A stretch of DNA of 64,000 nt. Origin: Sanguinoderma infundibulare. Taxonomy: Eukaryota > Basidiomycota > Agaricomycetes > Polyporales > Polyporaceae. The stretch is from the NCBI GenBank assembly GCA_032821775.1, contig JAVLRN010000009.1, positions 930,001 through 994,000 of the forward strand, read 5' to 3'. Both the position numbers and the translations under genes were made by a program. This document shows positions 10,424-20,999 of this stretch, one piece after another. The notes below the pieces were generated by a model. It was not told where the DNA came from. It did not search any database and worked only from the letters and a program-made list of their open reading frames with translations. Numbering within the stretch: position 1 is the stretch's first letter; the number at the start of each line of letters is the position of its first letter.

Positions 10424-11514
10424 TAAGGCTGGACATAGGTCCAGGTTATTTCACAGATAATTTCATAGATAGTAGGGACTAGCATCTTTTTTCACCTCAC
10501 TAGCACTCAGTTTCCATATTTGAACAGTTTTATTTAGATAGTTCTTCTATTTAGGATACATTTATTATACCTCGCAAAAGACTGCATACCTTTGTCCTCT
10601 GATTGACTGTCTTTGTTCTCTCATCACTGTAGCTATATTTTTTTATTGTTCTTTGTGCAATTGCACTTCCATACTATTATTTCCTATATATTGTGCTCTC
10701 ACATTATTGTACTTTGTACTTTGTACTCTCACACTATTGTCTAACATTAATTATTGTTCCCTTAGATATATAAGCACCTCTATAGGTGATCCTAACTCCT
10801 TATCTCAATCTCTTGGTCATTGGGGCTAGGTGAGCCACTCTGTCTTGTACTGACTCATCTCTAAATGCTAACTTGGTCATTGGAGCTAGCTCATTGTACA
10901 TGCACTAAGAGTTAGCTTTGCAGGTGTCTTGTGCCCTCATACTGACTCTACCTTCATCATCATCAGGTTCATCCATCCTCTCCCTTTTTCTCTCTCTTCC
11001 TCCTAGCCCTTGTGCCTTCCTCTGTGTTGTGTCAGTGCATCCCCCATTTACACATGTTTATCATATACCTATCCCTCCTTATCCACTAGAGTTTCCTGTT
11101 TTTGCTTGCACCTCTCTTGTGCTCAAGACAGGTAATTTAGACCTAACCTGCAGAATTGCCTATAAGTTAATAACTTGTAGGTTCAGATACCTACATTATG
11201 AATTAACTGCAAATCTAAATCAGTCATTTTATAAAAGATTACAGGTTAGATTTTAGATCACCTGCAAAGTAACCTGTATTTCTGTTTGTTTGTAAATATT
11301 TATTAGGCTCTTTAACATTCTTTTTCACTACTTCTAGTCTGTTTACAACTATGTAATAAAATCAATAATGTAACCTATGATTTATAGGTCTTTGATTTAT
11401 AAGTTTAGATTAAAACCTGATTTGATTCATACGGTTTCCAATCAAAGTCTCAAAGGCTAACAAACTCACAGATTCAAACCTGAATCAACTATAGGTTAAC
11501 CTATGCCAGCCTTA
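10424..11514 (+). mobile_element. hAT-like MITE split by a later insertion, TSD AGTCTCTA/AGTCTTCA
   Basis: The start TAAGGCTGGACATAGGT is at 10424 and the matching end CTATGCCAGCCTTA is at 11514. The 8 bases outside are AGTCTCTA and AGTCTTCA, a duplication with two differences. The first about 40 bases of the family consensus end at about 10463, and the consensus resumes at about 11128, so about 665 bases were inserted. The short repeat acag(a/g)taattt occurs on both sides of the insert. Confidence 0.8.
10464..11127. mobile_element. LTR-like insertion inside a MITE
   Basis: The segment interrupts the MITE at 10424-11514 and is bounded by acagataattt (10453-10463) and acaggtaattt (11128-11138), which look like a target duplication. 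It contains tandem CTTTGTACT words, a TATA-like agatatataagcacc near 10766 and a repeated cttggtcattgg(g/a)gctag (about 10822 and 10872), and it ends pyrimidine-rich. That resembles a solo LTR of the gypsy family nearby, but I could not define TG/CA ends. Confidence 0.45.
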
Positions 11515-12187
11515 AGTCTTCAAGACATAAGAGGCTGAACTGGGGGACTAGAGGCAAACTATCTAGCCTTATATATCTACTACTAGCAAATGGCATGGAT
11601 ATGGGTAACTCATGTGGGTTATGTACCCATACCTATGCAGGTTGGGTGTGGGTAGTCATTGGATATACCCACACCAAACCCATATCCATATGTGCTGGCC
11701 TGCATCAAACCTGGGCTTGTGCCTGCCACTGGGGCAGGCTGGTGCTGGAAGTTAGATGAGTGTCAACCTGTTCATAAGGTTGCTCATCATCTCTTTCATG
11801 ATTGCTTTCATCCTTAGTGCTTTGTTCTTTTATGTTTCAACTTCCAGTTTGTATGTCACACTTGACTCCCATCTTGCTGCTACTATCTCTTTAAAATCAT
11901 CTATTGCAACTCCACCTCTTTGACAAGGACACTATCACATCTGTACAACTGGCTGCTCACCTTACCCTACATTTATCCCTATATCAAAACACTCACAGTG
12001 TCCATGTCAAAAATTGAAATCACACTCCCCAAGATTGCTGTTGAGGACTTTGAGCAGGTTCTGCTGTTCTTGTTGAACCTCCAAGGTCTCATCTTGCACC
12101 GAGTTTTACCTTTCTTACAAAACACATCTAAGGTCTTAGCCTCCTATGTCTCTTTGATGGCTGGTGCCAGGTGAATCTGCATGCTTA
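11515..12187. other. Gene-free spacer DNA
   Basis: The stretch contains a run of catgggt/acccatg words near 11590-11700 like those in the foldback element at 23.1-24.8 kb. One 84-residue plus frame (11920-12174, MSKIEITLPKIAVEDFEQVL) has no recognisable family. CpG is nearly absent. Confidence 0.45.
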
Positions 12188-12529
12188 CTAAGGCTGAACA
12201 TGGATCACCTGTGGATCAACCTGGATCCATACCTTTGAATACTGGGGCCTCAAAGGATTTGACCCAGATCTGCATAGATCAAGACCCATACTAGTCCATA
12301 CTCACAGATCCTTGACCTGTTACTCATGGGTTTACTTATGCAAAGACCCATATCTACAGAGACCTGCAAGACTCACTCAAATATACACAAGTTTGAGCCA
12401 TTTTGTTTATAATATTGTGTATTTCATTTATCTAAGATAAAAATTAAACATTATATATTAACTAAAAGAATAACACTAATAAGATGACTACATAGAGGTC
12501 AAGGGTGGTCATTTCAGCTCCTTCAGGCC

Positions 12530-12945
12530 TAAAGCTGGGCATAGATTAACCTATAGTTGATTCAGATCTGAACCTGTGAGTTTGTCAGCTTTTAAGACTT
12601 TGATTGGAAACTGTATGATTTAAATCAATTTTAACCTAAACTTACAAATCAAAGACCTATAAATCATAGGTAACATTATTGATTTTATCAAATAGTTTCA
12701 AACAGACTAGAAATAGTGAAAAAAGATGTTAAAGTGCCTAATAAATATTTATAGATAAATAAAAATACAGGTCAGTTTGCAGGTGATCTAAAATCTAACC
12801 TGTAATATCTTATAAAATGGCTGATTCAGATTTGCAGCTGATTCATAATGTAGATATCTAAACTTATAAGTTATTAACCTATAGGCAATTCTGCAGGTCA
12901 GATCTAGGTCATCTGTGACATAACCTGAACCTATACCCAGCCTTA
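12530..12945 (-). mobile_element. hAT-like MITE (mirror copy in the right arm)
   Basis: This is the exact mirror of the element at 5453-5868, carried by the inverted duplication. It keeps the flanking duplication TTCAGGCC on both sides (12522-12529 and 12946-12953). It is a passenger of the arm, not an independent insertion. Confidence 0.9.
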
Positions 12946-13086
12946 TTCAGGCCACTCATCTGGAGCCTCCACATGCATCATGTTATATACCTAGAAGACA
13001 TTGTGATACTGTGTGGTGTTGCAGCCCTTCTGCATCTATCACCTTATCATCTCACATGTTCCACCTCTCATGCATAAATGCAAACT

Positions 13087-13880
13087 TAAGGCTGGGTATA
13101 GGTTAATCTTTGAGTGATCCAGAGCTGTACCTGTGAGTTTATAGAACTTGAAGACCATAATTGAGATCTGCATGGCTCAACCTAAATATTGAGCCATACT
13201 TATAGCTTTTACACCTATAAACAGCAGGTCACCTGAATATGCACCTATAGATAGCAGGTCACCTAGAGATATATATATATACTTACAGTATGTTATAGAT
13301 TATAGGTCATTTGACACCTATAAGCACAGGTTTGAATCCTCAAGATATATATATCTACTCTAAAGTTGAAGTATAGGCAAGGCAGGCATATATGCCTACC
13401 TTGCCATTCAATCACACAGTGGATGTTCAGATAGTCAATCAAATATATTATACCTTTACCCACATTGCACACTGTATTTATATCTTTATGAGTGTGGTAT
13501 AGGGCATCTGAGAATATAATAGCACTATATATTCTATTATAATAGTATAAAATATATTTGTTTGCTGTATCTTGACTGCTGAAAATGCACTGAAGCTGAG
13601 TTTATGCCTATGACATACACATGACTTGATGATTCTTGAAGTCTTTTGAAAAACCTTTAGCTGTATACTGTATAGACCTACAGTGAGTTTTATAGACCTG
13701 TATGAACCTACAACTGTGCAGGTGATTTACAGTAGATCTGGGGGTTTTAGAGGGCCTGATTCAGATCCATGGCTGATTTATATGTAGGTGGCCTGCACCT
13801 ATAGATCTTCCACCTACAGATTAAGTGCTGGTGTGAACCAGGTCAACCCATGCATTGAATCACACCAATGTCCAACCTTA
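13087..13880 (-). mobile_element. 794-bp hAT-like element (mirror copy in the right arm)
   Basis: This is the mirror of 4518-5311, with the same 8-bp duplication in complement (TGCAAACT) at both ends. It was carried along with the arm duplication. Confidence 0.8.
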
Positions 13881-14002
13881 TGCAAACTCATTTTTTTACA
13901 TTCTATAGTTGCCCCTCTGGGCACAGCCTTGAAGCTGAATGTTGCGAATGTGTCTAAATGATAAGCTGGACATCAGTGTGATGCTATTTATGAAGTAAAG
14001 TG

Positions 14003-14995
14003 TGACTGAATGGATGTTGACAGGAGTATGAGCATTGTGAACGGCATGAAAGGTCATAGGCAGCCATCGAAGTTGAAGACCCAGCCACCAACCAGCATAG
14101 TGAAACAGCACATGTGTATGTTATTCCTAAGTTCAGCTGAAGTTGATGAAGAAATGAATAAAAGAGGTAAGTGCATGAAATAAGGAGGCAGACACAGAGC
14201 ATGCAGATGGGTACATTGTATAGTAGCACACTATATTCAAATATTGAAATTGTAATGTACCTGTATGCTCTGAATTGTGTGTATAATAATGTACCTTTAA
14301 CCTCTATAGAGTGATTTAAGTGCCTCCATAGGCTGGAGAGGAGGCTAAAGGCAATAGACCTGATTATAGCCCAATCAAACAAACAGTCCCTGCTGCACTC
14401 ATTGTGAGCAAATAGATTATATAGGTCACTTATTGGGGACATGTAGACTGTTTATTTTCTTGAAAAAACCTATAAATAACCTGCAGGTAACCCATGACCT
14501 CAAAACCTCTAATCCAGATTCATGCCTGATCCATGCACCAGATATCCATACTCACAAGACCCATTCTCATAGGTCTGGGTCTGGGTATGTGTGGATATAC
14601 CTGCAAAGAACTCATACCCATCTTCAGCCTTACATTGAGTCTTCAACTTCAAGGATGTGTGGGTGGGATTGGTGGATGTACTCATTGCAGCAATAGGTTT
14701 GCACTTGGAACCCTTCTTGCCTCAAAGATGCAGCTTTGATTTTAAAGTGGAGTTGACATCATCTATGAGAATGCCAATTGTGGGGGCAGTCTTAATGAGA
14801 GGAGCCCTCTGAGTGTTCTCTGACTTCGGCATCACTGACAGACAAATTATAAGCTTTAGATAGAAGCCAGCACTGGATGAGCAACACACTGTGGGCTCCA
14901 GGAGTACATACTTCTCATCAAAGTTTTTACAAGTCTCAGTGTACTCGACTATAGAAAATCAGCAACAATGAAGAAGGACATAAAACAGGGTACTC
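14003..14995. other. Decayed repeat DNA without a recognisable gene
   Basis: A 152-residue minus frame (14442-13984) overlaps the arm edge but has no recognisable family. A terminus catcttcagcctta near 14626-14639 looks like the end of another hAT-like element; I did not find its start. CpG is rare. Confidence 0.4.
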
Positions 14996-15436
14996 ATGAA
15001 GGGCCTCTGCAAATTCCATAGTCAATGCTGCCTTCTTGATGTCTATGCTCACATACTTTTAAGACTGGCGCACAGTGAGCAATGCAAGACCACTGAAAGC
15101 TTAAGCATTCTGAAGTGCTACATTGAGAGTGATGAGAATCTTCTGAGCAGCAACAAGCTCATCCTTGTAAACTTCAACTTTGTGCTCATGTGACACAATC
15201 AAGTACTGTTAAATAAAGTCAAGGACTTTGTCATAAGAAAAGAACTTTTAGTTAATGAAAAGTTTAATGTTGTTGAAAATGCCATTGAAGGGATGGTTGC
15301 CATAGAGGAGACCAGGAGAAGGGTTGAATTTGAGGACACTAATATACTCCTGAAGGAGCAAGACCAGCTGAGAGATGTGATTGCACTTGACAGAAAGTTG
15401 GCAGATGTTTTGAAGCACATCGAAAAAAGTAGTTGA
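14996..15436 (+). pseudogene. Broken coding fragment with a coiled-coil-like tail
   Basis: A 65-residue frame from 14996 stops at a TGA (15191) and then goes on in the same frame for 80 residues to 15436. The second part is rich in charged heptad-like residues (VENAIEGMVAIEETRRRVEF, then LLKEQDQLRDVIALDRKLAD), which suggests a coiled coil. I do not recognise it. The charge pattern shared on both sides of the stop suggests an old gene fragment in the transposon region. Confidence 0.3.
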
Positions 15437-17094
15437 AGGGGGTGAAGTGACAAACATAACAGTAAGAGACAGAAGGACACATGAGGTGCATTGCCAATGA
15501 TGGCAGATATATATATTAAGTGCAACATTGACTACAGCATCAATCTTCTATAGAGTCCTTAACTTCCTTCACTGCACTGGCTATCTTAGTGGCTGTTCAG
15601 ACCTGTACCTTCTACAAACAGAGTAACTGATCAATCCACCATGGACTTTTCCAGCTGTTTAGTCATGAAAGATAATCTTTTAAAACTGCAATCCCCCCTT
15701 CAGGAAATGAAGATGTAAATGTGAAGTACAATGTGAACCTCTCCTTCCATACACATATAGTCTGAAGGACCAGACACGTGAAATGAACATTGATACATGT
15801 GCTTTTGCAACCAAATGCAACTGCAGCATCACGAAGATGCAAGGCTGACAGATGCTCCTTATATCCATGATCTCACTCTACATGCAGCTTCCTCTCGAGA
15901 TTAAAGATGTGACATGGCAGATGAGCTCCTCTATGATCTCCATGAGGTGCAAGGTGCCTGAAATAGTATGGACCTCAGCATGAAGGGCATCAAACCAAGC
16001 CTTGGTACTGTCTGTTGTTTTCCACATACAATATAATGTCTTCTATAGAAGCACAGAGGAATCCTCAGATTTAAAGAAAAGTAGAATGAGTCACAAAGCT
16101 AGAACAATATACAATCTGATAGAAGACAGTTCTGAGCTTCTCTTAAAGCTTATCCTCATTAAAGTTGCCACTTTCGATGGTTATGACAACATCTTTGATG
16201 CTCACAGAAATAAGAGTACACATTTGTGGATTAAGGAGAGAGAAAACTTGTGATTGCTTGTTTGCAAGTGACTCAGAAGAGAGAGGATCAAAGAAGTTGA
16301 TGTTTATTGAAAGTTTTTTATTCAAAAATGTCGACATACTGGATGTGAATGGGTGGATACAATCAACAGAGCATTTATTTAAGAATCACAAGACCAGGGT
16401 ATGAGGGTGACAATGTAATTTCACTAGGCATGGAAGCCACTGATGGAACAGGGACCCTCTGAACTGTACTCTAATCCCAAAATGATATGGACATGCAGAA
16501 ACTGGCAACAGAACTATCAAATTGTAACAAGTACAGCTATTATTGCAATTATGAATAATCTAGGGGCCCTGAATACAAATTGCACAACACTAAAAAACTA
16601 TATCATACACTGCACAATATGCACATGTAATCATGTGTACTTACAGTGAGTGTCACATGATATGTATGAGTTATGGACACAGAAAGATCAGACATCAAGC
16701 ACTTTAGCAGGCAATCAGTGGAATGGCATAAAATGCTGTAGGAGGCACCAAAAATGATACAGGACTTCAATAAACAATCTGGGGTTGATATAAAATACAC
16801 CACTATTCTGGGTCTTTGAACTTAATCATGTCTTCTACTTGCTGACCACTCCACTACTCAAACCAGGAACCGAGCTTGACATGCTGACCACTGCTGCCAT
16901 CTGAGCTTTAACAAATGCACATAACTTGTGTACGTGAAGCATCAAGTCAGGATCTGCAACCTTCAGGAATGCCAGGTGCTGGACCAATCTCTGTAATTCT
17001 AGGACAAGCCCCACATTCTCTTCAGCAGAGATCTGATACTGATCAGACTGCATGAAAATAACTGCCTTGTGAGATGTGAGGTCGATGGTGGCTG
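15437..17094. other. Transposon-region DNA without a recognisable gene
   Basis: Several frames of 60-85 codons exist on both strands. None has a recognisable motif or links to another by splice sites. The DNA is AT-rich and CpG-poor, like the surrounding relics. Confidence 0.45.
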
Positions 17095-17102
17095 AAATGT
17101 TG

Positions 17103-17519
17103 TAAAGCTGGGCATAGGTTAACCTATAGTTGATTCAGATCTGAACCTGTGAGTTTGTCAGCTTTTGAGACTTTGATTAAGAACTGTATGAATAAAATCA
17201 ATTTTTAACCTAAACTTACAAATCAAAGACCTATAAATTATAGGTAACATTATTGATTTTACCAAATAGTTTCAAATAGACTAGAAATAGTGAACAAAGA
17301 TGTTAAAGAGACTAATAAATATTTATAGATAAATAAAAATACAGGTCACTTTGCAGGTGATCTAAAACCTAACCTGTGATATCTTATAAAATGGCTGATT
17401 CAGATTTGCAGCTGATTCATAATGTAGGTATCTGAACCTACAAGTTATTAACCTGTAGGCAATTCTGCAGGTCAGATCTAGGTTACCTGTAACATAATCT
17501 GGACCTATGCTCAGCCTTA
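17103..17519 (-). mobile_element. 417-bp hAT-like MITE, TSD AAATGTTG
   Basis: The element is in reverse orientation relative to the copy at 22655. The termini are TAAAGCTGGGCATAGGT and CCTATGCTCAGCCTTA. A perfect 8-bp duplication AAATGTTG lies at 17095-17102 and 17520-17527. Confidence 0.92.
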
Positions 17520-17527
17520 AAATGTTG

Positions 17528-18057
17528 TATCTGACTGATACCTCATCAACCACTAGATGAGAGAACTCCGATAACACAGCATGCAGCAGATTGTATCAGT
17601 GTTGGACCACCCCAAGCCTGCCCTATTAATATGCTGAGTAAAAACATCCTAAAGAGCAGATCACTCAACTCACTAGCTCCTGTGCAAGAGCAACAAATTG
17701 TGACTGCATGTGAGGCTCATTCTGTTCCTTCTTGAGACTGAGATGCAACTGACTGAGATGATTTTAGATTTGGTGCCATAGAGTGGTACCTAGCTCATTT
17801 CAAAGAATATCAAGCTCCTTGGAGGCATTTTGTTTTTGTTAGCCCCTGCAGGTGGAGGTCCACAGGAGGTCCAAACCAGACCATGGGTAGGAGGAGATAA
17901 AAGCCAATGGAGGGGACAAATGATCTGTTAAAAATGTTGTGTTTAAAAGGCTTTTATAGGAACAATAAAGCAGTGCTATAGACCATCTCCTCACTCTGAC
18001 AGCTCTCTGATTCTTGACAACAAGCTAGCTTTGATCACAGCCCCACTCTCAGTAGCA
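17528..18057. other. Gene-free stretch between two MITE copies
   Basis: No recognisable gene, RNA or repeat. Base composition is as in the flanking relics. Confidence 0.45.
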
Positions 18058-18065
18058 CTCTGAAA

Positions 18066-18482
18066 TAAGGTTGGGTATAGGTCCAGGTTATGTCACAGAG
18101 AACCTAGATCTGACCTGCAGAATTGCCTATAGGTTAATAACTTGTAGATTCAGATACCTACATCATGAATCAGCTGCAAATCTGAATCAGTCATTTTATA
18201 AGATATCACAAGTTAGATTTTAGATCACCTGGAAAGTGATCTGTATTTTTGTTTATCTGTAAATATTTATTTGGCTCTTTAACATCTTTTTTCACTATTT
18301 CTAGTCTGTTTGAAACTATTTGATAAAATCAATAATGTTACCTATGATTTATAGGTCTTTGATTTGTAAGTTTAGATTAAAAATTAATTTGATTTATACA
18401 GTTTCCAATCAAAGTCTCAAAAGCTGACAAACTCACAGGTTCAGACTTAAATCAACTATAGGTTAATCTATGCCCAGCTTTA
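18066..18482 (+). mobile_element. 417-bp hAT-like MITE, TSD CTCTGAAA/CCCTGAAA
   Basis: It starts TAAGGTTGGGTATAGGT and ends CTATGCCCAGCTTTA. The 8-bp flanks (18058-18065 and 18483-18490) differ at one base. The interior is collinear with the other copies, with scattered substitutions, so it is an older insertion than the copy at 22655. Confidence 0.9.
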
Positions 18483-18490
18483 CCCTGAAA

Positions 18491-19200
18491 AAATATCTGG
18501 CAGATTTCAATCACCTCTTTCTCCACCTTTGAAGAGTGCTCTACCAGATCGAAGATATGGATGCTTCAAACTATATAGGAATTCTCAATCCAATAGAGCA
18601 TGTTACATATAGTATGAGTATGAGTGGCCTGGCAGATAGTGTCTTGCTTATAGGATGCAATGTGGTATCACTAGAAATGATATGCCAGGCTTCGTCAATG
18701 AGGTTCATTATAAATGCAATGATGCCATAACTGCTGGGTGCACAGTGAGCTTAAATGTATACATTGGTGAAACACTCATCGGAATGCCAGTAATCGAGTG
18801 TAACAAGACAGTACACAGTCTAAGATGAATTTTAAATGCAGCCTGGAGGATCAGACAAATATCAAAGGACCACTCATGATGTCACAGACAGTTTCATGGA
18901 ACAATTCCTTCAGTGGAACTTCACTAACCACTTTATCCAAAGTGACATGAATATGATAGAGATGGTTACAATACTGCACCAGCAGGGCATCAAAGAGCAC
19001 ATGGCTTAGTGATGAAAGCTCAGAGGCAGTGATAGCATCAGTGTCTGAGCGATGGAATGGGAAGGATGTTGCAGATAAAAGTGCATGAGCAGGCTTATAT
19101 ATAAATCAGAGGGCACTCAAAGGAGGTCAGAAAATTATGTGCACAATCAAACATTAACCTCAACAATACAGAGGGCTGAATTCACATTCTAAACTGACAA
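18491..19200. other. Transposon-region DNA without a recognisable gene
   Basis: Only a 64-codon plus frame (18536-18730) of unknown nature. It may be the antisense of further decayed coding sequence continuing the minus-strand relic at 19.2-19.98 kb. Confidence 0.35.
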
Positions 19201-19217
19201 GATACATATACAATCAA

Positions 19218-19984
19218 TCTATGAGTCCTCATACATTATCTCTGACCAGACAGGTGGATCATAGTCCTCCAGCTCCCCCTCCTCCAATATTGCTTCATCT
19301 TCACCATCCCACTCACTATCATCCCCCTCCACTATGACACATCAGTAGTCTTTCTTAGCAACCTGGTCATGCTCTGTGCAGTATATGTGGTAACTCTGGA
19401 ACCTGGTCTTCTCATAATGGACCTCACTCCACTCCTTCTTTACAACATGCTCAACCTTGTTGAGATGCATCACAAAGACAGGATCAGTAAGATCTGAATG
19501 GTGCCACATTGTATGGAGGTGGTCAACATGCAGCACAGTTTAGAAGCACACAAAATGCAAGTGTTCAGCTTGACCTCCTTGCTTTCATTGCACAGAGCAT
19601 GAAAGTGGAATGTGAACTTCCTGTCTAAGCACATCTGGTATAGAGTAACTGTGATCACATCCACAATTCAATGGTATCAATCAAGCAAAAGGATTGATGG
19701 CTGGTCCAATAAGATGATATGGGTATTCTGCAAGGCAAATGTCAGCTAAATAATCCAGCACAGAGTTATAAGATACACACAATGTCAGAGACCAGACCAT
19801 GCATGTGGCAGTGGAGCTCAGCCTCTGTAGACTCGGAGTTAAGCACAGTGTGTTCAAAGTTGAAGATGAAACCCTTAATGTGCTCCAAGTGAGGAGGAGA
19901 CAGCTGCTTTATGAGAAGCTCAATCTCGCAAAAAATGGTTTCAGTGTTGAGAGTGATGCCATCAACAGGAGGTAAGAAAGCCAT
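19218..19984 (-). pseudogene. Broken ORF with acidic C-terminal tail, probably transposon-derived
   Basis: On the minus strand a frame starts MAFLPPVDGITLNTETIFCE at 19984 and is readable with breaks through MDVITVTLYQMCLDRKFTFH (19664) and VFVMHLNKVEHVVKKEWSEV (about 19485) to an acidic end (EGDDSEWDGEDEAILEEGEL, about 19322-19263) that stops near 19218. At least three stops or frameshifts interrupt it. The continuous protein-like character over about 250 codons shows a real old gene. The family is not recognised; large repeated ORFs of unknown function are common among Agaricomycete transposons, which is the likely origin. Confidence 0.45.
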
Positions 19985-20999
19985 GGTACTGGAGAGAAAG
20001 GCTCAATGGAACTCCTCAAAACCTCTCAATCACCTTTTAAACTGCACTCTTGATAATGACAGCTCTGACAAAGTCTGCCATTTTTGCACAAGAGACATCT
20101 GCAGCAATGATAACAGTGTGTCAAGTGCCATCCATTGAATGGCTGCAGCAGGATCAAGAATGGTTCAGATTTCAGTGAGAAAGAGATGATGGGACCAGGA
20201 CTAGTGCCATCAATGAAATCAAGCATAGAAAGCATAAGGCTAGCATGCTTCTAGTGGATGGCCATTGGACTGCCATTGGACTACTGCTGTACTGGATATT
20301 AGCCTCTGCAAGGGATGTTCAGATTTCAGACTGCAATATAGAAGATGACAGACAGGGCTTGATAGGACTCTGTGATAGGACACAGCCATATGACCATGTC
20401 CATTCAGATAGTGGCCTTCACTGAGACTGTGGATCAGTGATGTGTCCTACAGACTGCATTGAATGTATATAGTTGGTTGTAGGGAGATAGTTTGTAGGCT
20501 ATGGCATGGGAGCAGCTGGGTCTGTTTTAGGTGTGGAGTAGTATTGTTATATATAGTCACCAGTATGATTCAGGATAGACAGCTTTTGCCTCCCCCACAG
20601 TTCAGAGCTCAGTTTGACCTTCTGCTGCAGCTGCTCATCATATTCTGTGCCCTTGGGCAGCATCAGCATCTAATTTCTAGTATCTAGTCCTCCAGCATCT
20701 AGCTTCTAGCATCTAGCTTGTCTAGTCCTAGCGATTCTCTCTAGTTGAGCTCTGAGCCTTAGTCAACTCTACCCTCTCTCATCTTGATGACCTCAAACCC
20801 ATCCAATCATTGTCAACTTGGTTCAATACCTCTCTACACAGGTTCAAGCCCATACTACATCAGACCACCCTCACATTCTTTCTCTCTCATTCAGAGCCCC
20901 TCTACTTGGATTAGTGGGTCATTTAAAAGATATAAGACCTAAAACTACCTTGCTCCCTTCTCTCTGGACATCCTGCCTTTCTCCAGAGTACAACTTTCA
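19985..20999. other. Transposon-region DNA; 5' part of the gypsy copy may begin here
   Basis: No recognisable protein is visible. A run of tctagcatctag words lies at about 20670-20730. Frames near 20818-21159 are out of register with the gypsy integrase that follows. Confidence 0.4.

Larger units (their letters stand above)
12188..14002 (-). repeat. Right arm of the 1.8-kb near-perfect inverted repeat
   Basis: This is the reverse complement of 4396-6210, with no indel and one mismatch seen (13986). The inner end begins ctaaggctgaacatgg, the terminus of a hAT-like element facing inward. Beyond 14002 a short match (tgactg.atggatgttgacag) continues to 14023 after a gap relative to the left arm. 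Confidence 0.95.

Noticed and set aside
4396..14002. Reading the 1.8-kb arms as terminal repeats of one giant transposon
   Set aside because: The arms contain complete older elements with their own target duplications, no common outer target duplication was seen, and no transposase lies in the spacer.
13984..14442. 152-codon minus-strand ORF at the edge of the inverted repeat
   Set aside because: It crosses the repeat boundary and has no recognisable domain; probably chance in AT-rich DNA.
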